Of a stretch of DNA of 64,000 nt, positions 1 through 10,050 are shown one piece after another. The DNA comes from Polytrichum commune (taxonomy: Eukaryota > Streptophyta > Polytrichopsida > Polytrichales > Polytrichaceae). A program made the position numbers and the translations under genes. Every line of letters starts with the position of its first letter. Within the stretch, counting starts at the first letter, position 1. Location of the stretch: the NCBI GenBank assembly GCA_950295325.1, contig OX485809.1:4590001-4654000 (forward strand). The letters run 5' to 3'. The notes under the pieces were generated by a model. That model saw only the letters and a list, made by a program, of their open reading frames with translations. It was not told the DNA's origin and did not search any database.

Positions 1-777
1 GAAAAGTGATTTAATGAGCTTAATGTTGATAATCTAACTTGCCCATATGATAGTTTAAAAGTAAAACTAACATTGTTATATCTTAAATGTCAACATGATT
101 TGAGAATGTCCTCAATGATGGAATATTTGTATCATTTACTGAAATTGATAGAATCTAGATAATTGTAGATAATAAGCCTCAAGTTCACTAAAGGTTGAAC
201 ACTTAAAAACGTTGAGTTGAAACTCATAGTAAAGTCAATCCACATCATCTTTTGAAAACTATGTTGCCTAGGTTTTTGTCGTCTTAGTTTCATTCTTAGC
301 CGCGAGTTTCTTGTTCAACTCACTGTGTTCCTTATTTCAAGTTGGTATGAAAGTTGTGTATCATTCTATTTGTTACGTCTCGTCAATATTTTTTGGTTCG
401 TAGCGAGTTTCACGTTCAACTCAAGTCTATCTTCATTATCAATTGGCTAGTATGAAACTTGTTGTGTTTGATTGGTTTGTTTTTTTTACAATCTTTGGTT
501 ATTCACGAGTCTAGTGTTGAACTCAAGCCCATCTTTTTCCAATTTGTATGATGAATCACAAGTTTTCATCTCAACTTAAGTCCATGTTTAATTTGAAATT
601 TTCATGAAGATTGTTGCAGTTAGTCAATCTCACATTCATGAATGTTCTTTGGTGCAAATGCCAATGAGTGTATTTTTTTTCCTTGTTTTAGGAGCTAACA
701 TGCATTTTAGAGCTTCAGGCTTATTGTTTATAATTTGGAGTCCAGGCTGAGACACTGCCTAGGTGCTTTGACTCAAG
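1..777. other. Upstream region of the SWEET gene
   Basis: AT-rich DNA with no reading frame I can support. It must hold the promoter and 5' UTR of the SWEET gene that starts at 778, but I see no convincing TATA box at a good distance. The only structure is a degenerate tandem array near 300-600, listed separately. Confidence 0.6.
300..600. repeat. Degenerate tandem repeat, about 4 units, upstream of SWEET
   Basis: A motif of the form cgagttt..gttcaactcaag recurs near 301, 402, 505 and (weaker) 555. The first two periods are about 100 bp and the last is shorter. Units are well diverged. The array lies 180-480 bp upstream of the SWEET start codon and could affect its promoter, but nothing in the sequence shows a regulatory role. 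Confidence 0.55.
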
Positions 778-2440
778 ATGATGCAAAATGTTCCTGCTGC
801 TGTTCCGTTTGCCTTGGGCATCATTGGTAAGTTTCAAATCAAATGTATTTGTTGGAAAGTTGGTTCCATAATGCATAATGACATTTATAACCGTAATCAA
901 TGTAAAAATGATCCGCATGCATTTATTTAAGCTATAGATTATGGTATATTATGAGGTTGTAGAGGATATTTATAATGCACGTGGTTTCTTATTAAATTCT
1001 AATTGAACACAAAATATGATTGACACTTTGGTATTTGTTTGTTTTTGTAGGAAACATTACATCGTTCTTTCTTTTTCTCTCTCCTGTGTAAGTGTTTTAA
1101 ATATCTATTTCAATTTGAAATTGCAATTCAATATGTTATTTTTTTGAATTCTTTTACACAAGTTCTGATATATTGGTTATGATGAACTCTTACGTTTATG
1201 AATGCGCTTTCTGTAGGCCAACATTTTATAAGATCTTCAAGGCCAAAAGTGTTGGCAACTTTTCGGGGATCCCATACGCGATCACATTGTTGAATTGTGC
1301 TCTTTGGATCTTTTATGGGCTTCCATCGGTGTCAAATCAAATACTTGTCACAAGTATCAACTCTGTGGGTTTTGGGCTAGAGGTTATATACATCATTATT
1401 CATCTCATATATGGAACAAAAGAAACCCGGGTACAAATTCTAGACTTCATTATTTTAATGAATTTTATTGCAATTGATTTGTCTCCAGTGGGCAATAGTG
1501 AACAAGGAAGATTAATTGTAATAAATTAGATGTGCATAACATAATGTTATGAATTTCTGTTTTTTTGATAATTATATTTAATAAAATAGTTTTGTTTTCA
1601 TTATTTAAAAACAAAATCACGATTTTTATAATTATTAAATAAAATATGTAATTTAAAAAATTGTGTTGCAGAGAAAAGTCATAATTTTGACAATCGCAGT
1701 TGTTGCTGCATTCATTGCATTTGCTGTTGGAGCATTGTTTGGTGCACACAACCTAAGTGCGCGCAAATCTATTGTTGGTGCTATGTGTTTAGCTGTGAGT
1801 ATCATCATGTATGGCTCTCCTCTCACAATTATGGTAAGTTTTGTCAATTATGGTACTCAATTTATTTGGTTCCCGTTGATATAATATACAATAACATTAT
1901 ACCTCCCTTAAAAGTCTATATGCATGTAAATGTTTTAGCATATGACCTGCAACTAACAAAATAATTATTGTTTGTTCATTGTTATAGTGGGATGTCATAA
2001 AAACCAAAAGTACGAAATATATGCCATTTTTCCTCTCATTCTCGTGCTTCATCAATGGTGCTATTTGGGGTATATATGGGATCCTCATGATAGACGTTTT
2101 CATTGCGGTAAGAAAACTCTATAATTCTATGTTTTTTGCTTTTGATAATGTGCATCACATTATTATTATTATTTTTTATGTTTGATTGTAAAATTTGATT
2201 GTGAAATTACAATTAATCTTAATGAAATGTGTCATGCCACCACTAAACTTATCATTTTGGACATTCATTATCACATTTAACTTTAATGGGTATGTTTCAT
2301 AGGTTCCCAATGGAGTGGGTGCAATTCTAGCTGCATTTCAATTGGGGCTTTACGGCATTTACTACAAGAGCCCAACTACCAAACCCATAGACGAAAATGA
2401 GAAAGGTATATATGAAACCTATTTTACGTGGTTGCTTTAA
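778..2440 (+). CDS. SWEET: SWEET-family bidirectional sugar transporter, 6 exons, 239 aa
   Basis: SWEET proteins are seven-helix uniporters that move sucrose or hexoses across the plasma or vacuolar membrane. Proposed exons are 778-826, 1051-1087, 1217-1430, 1672-1833, 1988-2107 and 2303-2440; all introns are GT..AG and the phases join cleanly. The first MtN3 repeat runs from GIIGNITSFFLFLSPVPTF (exons 1-3) to VIYIIIHLIYGTKETR. The second starts with RKVIILTIAVVAAF and contains the family hallmarks YGSPLTIM, VIKTKSTKYMPF, FINGAIWGIYG and PNGVGAILAAFQLGLYGIYY. Length fits the family (about 230-300 aa). The first of two adjacent ATGs at 778 is chosen; either may be used. A GT at 2405 could splice to another short 3' exon instead of reading to the stop at 2438-2440. 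No break is seen. The sugar transported cannot be read from the sequence. Confidence 0.92.
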
Positions 2441-2932
2441 TGCCAAGAAAATTGTTATTGTGAAAAATTAATGAGATGTGTGACATGATATAACAAATGA
2501 CGTGATTATCTTGAAGTTGTTGATTAACATAAGGAAGTTGACATTTTTTGATGTTTGTGTTGTAATTCAGGACATGTCCCACTCGGATCTGTTTGATACA
2601 ATGATGAAACAACATGTAGCTCGATATCCTTAGGCTACAAAGTTTTTTCGGTGATGATATTCTATCATATGGATAGAAATAGATGGAATAGGTAGTATTC
2701 TTGGCTTTCAAGCATCATCGTTGTGATGATAGTTGGATGAATGACCTTGAATTGCTAGAGTAGTTTATGTTAAACAAAGATTGTATGGATGTGATCAGTG
2801 GTTAATTTTTTTGTTTCAATACAAATTCGAAGGCAATGTTATAGATTTATGGATTTCGAAAGATTTGTCAATGCGCATCTTTTGGATTATTGATAATCAT
2901 GAAACTAGTCTTCATGTCTATTCATCAAGATC
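2441..2932. other. SWEET 3' flank
   Basis: This probably holds the SWEET 3' UTR and then unique AT-rich DNA up to the outer edge of the left inverted-repeat arm. I looked on the minus strand for the missing 3' exons of the RtcB-like gene and found none. Confidence 0.5.
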
Positions 2933-2944
2933 ATCCGCGTGCTT

Positions 2945-3640
2945 CAGCACCTGGAAATTGTATGTATCAGTTGTGTTGCTTCAGGTATCAATTTTTTTGG
3001 GGTCCTTTTCTGCCTGTTGATCTTAGGTATCAATCAAGTCACATGCTCAGGTTGTAAAATTTGTGAACATCAAACATGTACTTCTACATTCTTCCCTCAG
3101 TGAAAGTTACTTTGAGGCTATAGTGTTCAAAAGCTTTGCACTATGAATCTAGAAAAATTTCTTGAGTCCTTCCAAATCATTTGATATTCATCTCCACCTT
3201 ACAGTACCAGATTTTACATCTCAGCTTGGAGATTGCATGTATTAGTTGTGCTTCAGATATTGATTACTTTAGTTTGAGGCTCTAGTGCTTAAAGTTTTGC
3301 CTGCAAAAGCTAGAAAATTCATTGAACTCAAACCACTTGATTGTACACCTCCACTTGGAACTTGTTTGTATTAGTTGTGCTGCAGATATGAGTTTTTTCC
3401 TGCCTGTTGATCTTAGAATCAAGTCGTATGCTCGGGTTGTAAATTTGCGTAGTATCAAGTACATATACCTCCACATTCTTCCCTCAATGAAACGTTAGTG
3501 TGAGGCTATAGTGTTTGAAAGCTTTTCACCCCAAAGCTAGAAAGAAAACTGTTGAGTTGTTTAAATATTTAGATTTCACATCTCCACCTCAAGAGTACCA
3601 GATTCTACATCTCCACTTGGAAATTGCATGTATTAGTTGT
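2945..3640. repeat. Tandem array at outer end of left arm
   Basis: Four degenerate copies of a segment containing ttggaaattgcatgtattag and agttgtgcttcagatat begin near 2947, 3224, 3350 and 3614. They are accompanied by repeated pieces such as ttcccTCA.tgaaa.gtta..gtgaggctatag. The first copy matches DNA just downstream of the IST1-like gene on the right side (about 31990-32038), so the array probably grew from IST1-like 3' flanking sequence. The right arm carries the same array at about 31350-32038 in mirror image. Confidence 0.6.
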
Positions 3641-3704
3641 GCTTCAGATATAAATTGTTTTCCCTGTCGAATATATGATTTAGGCAATCAGTTAGAGCTA
3701 CGTA

Positions 3705-3759
3705 ACATTACTCAGCTTAGCCATGGCGTTCTGTGGGCCAAAGCTAAGCTAAGTAATGT
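3705..3759. repeat. 55-bp hairpin present only in the left arm
   Basis: Arms of 17 bp (acattactcagcttagc and its complement, one mismatch) enclose a short loop. In the right arm the matching place (about 31340-31353) keeps only an 11-bp remnant, taacattactc, and lacks about 73 bp on one side and 170 bp on the other. Either the left arm gained DNA or the right arm lost two pieces around the hairpin. Confidence 0.6.
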
Positions 3760-3884
3760 CATGTAAATGATATATTGGGGTGTTACACACATAAATCACA
3801 ATGTCCTAGGGCACATAGGTCATTCATCCAAGTGGAGAGTGCTTTCAACAACTACATACGATGTGCTTCATTCATTTTTAATCC

Positions 3885-6176
3885 TTGCATAGGGCATTTC
3901 ATTCAAAACCTCTTTGGTTTTCGACTATGAGCAGATTGGTTATGCCCCATAAATGGCTTGAGTAGGTGGATGTCTTCTTGTTTTCACAACTTGCCATGCA
4001 CTCTCTTCTCGCCAATTCTGTTGTCTAAAGTGAGTGCAAGATTAGGAAGTGTAACTGCTCAACAAGCTGCACAATATCGATTGAAATTTTAACAAAAGCA
4101 AGTTTCTATAGTCGGAACAATATTTCTTGGATTATACCCCAAAGGTTTGTCCATCGTGCACTAACCCCATATGCATTAACCCTTTTAGGCCAAAGTGGCC
4201 CATTGTTGGACTCAAGGCATTGTTCGGAGAGTAACTTCTCAAATGATAAAGTGTCAAACGTGTTGCTATCTAAATTAGCTTGTTTATCAAATGTATTCTT
4301 CCAATCATAGCGTAGCATGCGATGCATACATGTAAGATGAATTATGAGGAGAGTTGGACTCATGTAAATGACTCACGGTTCGTATACATACCACATATCT
4401 CTAATCACTATTATCACATAAGATTGCAATTTCATTTCCTCTTTGTAACATGTTACGTTGGATATGGGTTCAAACCGGTGTTGGTCTAATATGTCCTCTA
4501 AGAGATACCAGGAGGTTAATGGTATGGGATCTCTACAATTTCTTTCATAAGCAATAATATGGTAAATAAAAAAAATAAAAATGAGACGAGGTTATGTTAA
4601 TCAATAATTGGATATTCCCAATTTTCGACGGGTATAGATAACACAGTTTGGAAAGTCCATAGTTTGGGCCAATACTGGTACAAGTATGGTATGTCATATC
4701 AAATAACATGAGTGTATAAAAGGGGGTTTGTAGAGGCATTGATGTATATAATATATATGTGGGGGAGTTATTGTTTATTATAATTTATTGTTGCCTACAA
4801 ATGGCTATTGAGAAATTTTAAATAAAGGTAGATGTACAAATCGCAATCCTAAAGTGTGGAGATGGAAATTTTTGTGCTTAATACATGACTTAAACGATCA
4901 TTTAATTGGTAAATCTGGATTTTTTTTCCCCAAGCTTCAATGACGAATGTTCCATGGTCAAATTATCGTGAGCCACATCATATGGATGAAAAAAAAAGCT
5001 TTAAATTCTTTTTCAAATTTGAAAGCGACAGTGGATTGGGGGTGAGGCATTAAATTTGAAAGATAACCTTTATATATGATGTTTAATGTAAAAGATGTTG
5101 ATTTCCAACTCCATTAACATGAGGGTATTATTATTATGTCAAATGTTGGATATACCTTAAACATCCCTTTATTACATTCTCATATCTAAGTTTCATCCAA
5201 TTTAGACACCCACCCCACCACCTGGTACTCCAAGACAAGTTGGCACAATCCAATTACACATATTGTAGAGCATAGGAACAAATGGGATAGTACAACACTT
5301 ACAACATATGCCCCAGTGGGGAAGAAATGCCAATGGGTTATATCACAAACACATGTGTATCATGTATTCATGTATCTATGCAAGGTTGATTACATGATGG
5401 CGAACATCTTCATGTATGCGGCATAAACTTCAAACTACAACAAGGTCATGTGCATCATACCCGCATCATATAAGGTTGCAATTATTGTTGAGCACTAATT
5501 GTCAATAGTATATATCTAGAATGTAATGTTCGTACATTGTTGATATATAGATTTTATAAACTTTCAGAATATGTGGGTAATAGTAGCTATTCTCGAGGCC
5601 CATTTACTAACATTCAAGCTACACTAGTACTTTAAGGCTTATTTCTAGATCTACAGATGCCACGTTGATTACATGGTAATAGATCCCTTGACAAGATGAA
5701 GAGCATGTGTTTCATGATTATTGGTTCATTTCTTGCATGTGGAATGTCCCTTTGTGTTCCAATTATTGCCCGACGATTCAATTTTCATGGAATATATTTA
5801 AAAAATGGAAAGTTAAAATCTCATGTAATGGTTCACTACTTGCATGTTGTTGCTCGTCGCTCAATTTTTGTTTGTATATGTGTCAGGGAGTGCTATCAAA
5901 TGAGTAATGAGCAATAACTTCTAAGTGGTGAAGGAGGGAAACTTTTTGCAATTACACTCACTAGTATCCTATACTTGTGGTATTTCGGCCCTCATGCTAG
6001 CTTCCCTCGGTGCAAACCATAGGCTTCCCTTTTTGTATGAGACATCCGACGATCATGAAAGCACAGGCAACATGGCCCATAGACTTCTTCTCGATAATGG
6101 TCCTTTTGGTTAGATGCATAAATGGATGCCAACTTTCTCATCGAATGGAATGATCACTTTTGGAAGAACTTACTAA
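3885..6176. other. Gene-free part of the left arm
   Basis: No supported gene. A TATA-like tataaaag sits at about 4715, followed by G-rich sequence, and could be an old LTR or unit promoter, but I see no coding frame after it. One copy of the dispersed motif family around catgc(a)ctctc.tctcgcc lies near 3950-4020. The same DNA is repeated in mirror image at 29035-31326. Confidence 0.4.
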
Positions 6177-6778
6177 GGGCCACTTCACACACAAGGCTGA
6201 AGGCCCTTGACGATGGCAATGTAAGAGCTCTCATTGGTCAAAAAGGCGGAGATCGTCCAAGTTCACTTCACACTAGGAGGTGAAGGCCTAAAGGGCCAAA
6301 GAAAAGTTTGTGGATGAAAAGTCTACGTGGAGTCCTACATGGTTGGTTGTGGATAAAGATGCATGGTCTACCGGAATTTGCGTCATACCCACCTCCAAGA
6401 GGTGGGCTTGATGCAAATTCCGGGAGACCATGACGTTTTTAATATTTTTTCCAGCATGACAATTTTCAGGACAGACTGCATGGCAGATTCCAGAACAAAT
6501 TCCAAGACAAATTCCAGGACAGACAAACACCACCAAGTAATTATCTTAAATTGAAAAACTTGAAGACATATTATATTAAACCAAATCATCCCCTCTTTTT
6601 CCGCCAAAAAAATATGCAATGGTCCCGCAACATGGTTCATTCTCACTTCACACTATGCTTGAGGGCCCAAGACTACATAAAATGGCTTTCCCAACACCCA
6701 TGGTACGGCCTTTGGATGAGAGTCAAGGGTCCTCACCATTACAAGGTCACGGCTCTTGGCTCATGTGTGAAGTGGCCC
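6177..6778. mobile_element. PIF/Harbinger (Tourist-like) MITE, 602 bp, left arm copy
   Basis: The element begins GGGCCACTTCACACA and ends TGTGTGAAGTGGCCC, giving clear terminal inverted repeats. It is flanked on both sides by TAA, the 3-bp target duplication expected for PIF/Harbinger elements. It has no transposase. Inside are a near-perfect hairpin at 6363-6431 (stem of about 30 bp around cccacctc..gaggtggg) and 15-bp minisatellite-like repeats of the form gacaaattccag at about 6465-6530. Diverged relatives lie at 39236-39633 and 41556-41993. Confidence 0.8.
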
Positions 6779-7189
6779 TAAGCTTGGTTAGCACTGGCAG
6801 ATCAAGGACCTGCACATTTGAAGCCCCATCCAAACTTTCAAAGGTGAGTGCTGTTGATGCCGATGATGTCGAATTTCAGGTTGGTTCCCTCTTCAATTGA
6901 ACATGCTTTCAATGCAGTTGGATTCTGACTGTCTCCGAAGCTGTGCTGAACTGCGCTGAGATATGGCACCAGGAAATGGAGGAAGAATTTTGTGTCCAAG
7001 AATCGCTTCGTTTAGCCTAACTGACTAGTTCTGAAGCAAACTAGAAGACCCAGAGCTTTCTTACATGAAGTGAGGATTTAATGTAACTGATGCTCAAATT
7101 AGGTTGGAGGCTATAGATGGCGCTCTTGCATTTCTGGGAACAATCCGCTTGAGTAGTGGAATTTTCTTTTCATTTTTCTTGACGGGTGA

Positions 7190-7990
7190 TGAGATGCTAG
7201 GTGGATGCACAGCAGTCATAGCCACGACCCTGGAATCCCATGTACATGTGACTAGAATATGTTTTGGCCAGGAATTCAAGGTTTTGCAAGCTTTTCTCAG
7301 TCTGAGGGAAGTTCCAGACTGGAATGTCTTATGGGAAATTCTATCTGCAAGAAGTTCCTTCAGCTTAAATTCTTAGTCTGAAGCAAGCATTGCATAATTC
7401 AGAATAATCCTTTTGGGTAATCAATCTGTTGGTGGATTTATAGCAGCCATGGCCAGGATCCTGGAATTCAAATGTACATGTGACTTTTGGTCCTAGACTT
7501 TGGTTTTCCAAGGTTTTCTCAGAGTCTGAGAGGATGTCCAGAGTGGAATTTCTTCCGGGGAATTCTATCTGCAAGAAGTGCCTTTAGCTTAAAATGACTA
7601 AATTCTGAAGCAAGCATTGCACCATCAGAATAATCTGTTTGAGTAATGAACCTGTAGGTGGATGCACAGCAGCCATAGCCACGACCCTGGAATGCAATGT
7701 ACATGTGACTTGGTCCTAGAATATGGTATCGCCAGGAATTAAAGGTTTTTCCAAGATTTTCTCAGTCTAAGAGGAGTCCCAGAGTGGAATTTCTTCCGGG
7801 GAGGTGTATGTGCAAGAAGTTCCTTCAGCTTAAATTACTAAATTCTGAAGCAAGCATTGCACACTTCAGAATATTTTGTTCGACTAATGAATCTGTAGGT
7901 GGATGCACAGCAGCCATGGCCAGGATCCTGAAATTTGTGACTTGGTCCTGAGAATATGGTTCTGCTAGGAATTCAAGGTTTTTGCAAGGT
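7190..7990. repeat. Tandem array (about 235-bp unit) before amidohydrolase exon 1, left arm
   Basis: The anchor ggtggatgcacagcagcc recurs near 7200, 7431, 7657 and 7900, giving spacings of about 231, 226 and 243 bp. Each unit also has ctgcaagaagttccttcagc and a segment like aaggttttctcagtctgaga. The last unit runs into the 5' region of amidohydrolase exon 1 (ATG at 8042), so the array fills the presumed promoter or 5' UTR. Confidence 0.8.
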
Positions 7991-9039
7991 TTTGTGACTG
8001 AGAGGAGCTGAATTTCTCCAGGAGTGGGAACTGGTTTGGAGATGGAGGATTTGGAGCAGTCTGGAGTGGGGGAAGGGGAAGGAAGCGGGGGATTGTTGCT
8101 GAAGAATTGCAATGTGATAAGCATGAATGGCGAGGTGGAAATCACATCCAGTGTGCATGTGCTGGTGAAGAACAAGCGCATTGCCTACGTGGGGCCTTCT
8201 CCTCCTGCAACAGCAGCCGCTCAGGTCACTCACAAAATTTCTCAAAACCCTCGTCGGGTGTTGTAATTGGGGATGTCGAAAACGCATTTTCTGTTTGCAG
8301 ATTCTTTTCGGAGATTGCTTCGTATCGAGTAGGTAATATAGTAACTCTCCAGTCTCTGGATGACCTATCTCTTGGTGCCGTAGAGTGCTGTCTGGTTCAA
8401 CACTTTGAGTGCTGAAAGCTAATGTCCACGAGGGATTGAGCATGGGCTTGACAAATGTGGACATGACACGTGGCAAAATGCCTCCAGATATGAGTATTTA
8501 TAATATCTATTCTTTGATAGAATACTGGTTATTTCCATATGTAAGTGTTGTTTGAACAACGATACTCATGAACTAGGTAATGCTCATGAACTAGGTAATG
8601 GATGCGGGGGGTCCTGGCATAGGTTGTAGTTGTAATGTATTGGGTGTACATTACAACCGATGGGTAGGGTGATGTGTATCCGTTACATGACATGACCGAT
8701 CGCATATCCAAGAGTAGAAGGGTTATTAGAACTCATCACAACGTTTCATCCATGAAGGTGTGAAATCATTCATAGTTTCTAGATTATGTCCATGGGTTGC
8801 ATGGTTGTTATGAATAATAACCGGCTTGAGAAGGTGGTTGACTTACTTGCCACACGCTCCAGGGACTCATCATCCACTCTCCTCTCGTCGGTTATGTAGT
8901 CTCTAGTGGTTAGGCCGCTACAAGATCATCAAATATAGGTGATAATGTGCATCCTCATATCCAATCGGTATTAGACATATCGGCAAAACAAACTTGACCT
9001 GACCCATAAATGGGGAGAACGGACCGGTAGTGACAGATG

Positions 9040-9300
9040 AACCGGCCGAGCTTAAGAAATAAATGGTTGAAGTTCAAGGCTTCAGGAAAAGTACCCATCA
9101 TTTTAGAGGAACGTATGGAACATACCTCACATTCATAAAGAAAAACCCCAAAGATCCAATGAATGGGGAGAAACTGGCTGCTAGTTACAGATGAACCAGT
9201 TGAGTTTGAGATATAACCGGTTGAGGTTCAAGACTTTACGAAAACGGAAAACGGCTGATCATTTCAGAGGAGTCGGTGGAATATTCCTCAAATTATTAAA
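9040..9300. repeat. Dispersed repeat inside amidohydrolase intron 1 (left arm)
   Basis: Two units about 155 bp apart share ccagttgagtttgaga, aaccggttgaagttcaag and catttcagaggagt-type motifs. Sequence continuing to about 9400 (cacaacatgtaacc, ttggacttggaaaca, cctcccc.gac..tgggc) reappears at about 57570-57800, and part of it near 55480-55560. It is therefore a dispersed repeat of unknown class that ends close to the exon 2 acceptor. Confidence 0.6.
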
Positions 9301-9889
9301 GAAAAACCTGGAAGCTCACAACATGTAACCAGTTGGACTTGGAAACAGGAGGACCTTGATGAAGGATGCCCAGATTCCTCCCCGGACACTGGGCCTGACT
9401 GATTGTGGAGGTGGTGGGGTGTAACAGACAATCAATGTGCATGGAGCGTTTGTGATTCCCGGCCTCTGCGATGCCCACGTCCATGTGACGGCGGTTTCGG
9501 CCAATTTGCACGATCTGCTCGTGCTCCCTGCCAGCCTTGTGGCTGCCCGTGCTTCGGTGGTGCTGCGTGATATGTTGATGCGTGGGTTCACAACTGTTCG
9601 AGATGCAGGTGGATGCGATTGGGGCCTTGCAAAGGTACGAGGAGGAAGAACAATCGATTCTTCTGCAAGCCCAATTAAAAAAAAAGCAAGAAAGAAAAAG
9701 AAAAAAACCACTGTGGCTTTGAAAACTGTCCATGTAGAGAGGATCATGTCGTCCATAAACCTTTGGTTTCCGTCCATAAGCAGAATGATTATACTCCATA
9801 AACGTCTTGAGTAGGTGGACGTCTCGGGTTGCTATTATTGCAGCTCATCATCCACTCTCCTCTCGCCATTTATGGAGTCCGTGATTCCG

Positions 9890-10050
9890 TGTTCCATGAT
9901 TGTTACCGGATGTATTGATCTGAGGTATTCTAGAGGATTTGAATTTGACGGTGGAGAAGTGTGCGTTGTTGGGGCCATGCATCCTCTTCAGCCATAAGGG
10001 GACTTTGGCCATGCTTATGGTTGAAGAGGATGCATGGCCCCGGGATCATC
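9890..10050. repeat. Echo of amidohydrolase exon 3 acceptor region, direct and inverted
   Basis: Sequence at 9895-10000 (gtattgatctgaggtattctagagga followed by ggggccatgcatcctcttcag) resembles the real exon 3 acceptor region at 10890-11000 (ggggccacgaatcctcttcag). A second, inverted copy follows at about 10015-10060 (gaagaggatgcatggccccgggatcat reversed), making a local hairpin. Both copies are non-functional. The same structure is present in mirror image at about 25160-25320. Confidence 0.65.

Noticed and set aside
2781-3020. 79-codon plus-strand frame across the left arm edge
   Set aside because: It spans the duplication junction, has no homologue I recognise and no splice or promoter context.
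4430-4790. Solo LTR suggested by the TATA-like box at 4715
   Set aside because: No matching ends, target duplication or second copy could be found in the window outside the mirror arm.
9316-9777. Long open frames antisense to amidohydrolase exon 2 (also 25412-25915 on the other strand)
   Set aside because: They lie opposite a well-supported exon and its intron and have no domain content; they are shadows of the coding exon.
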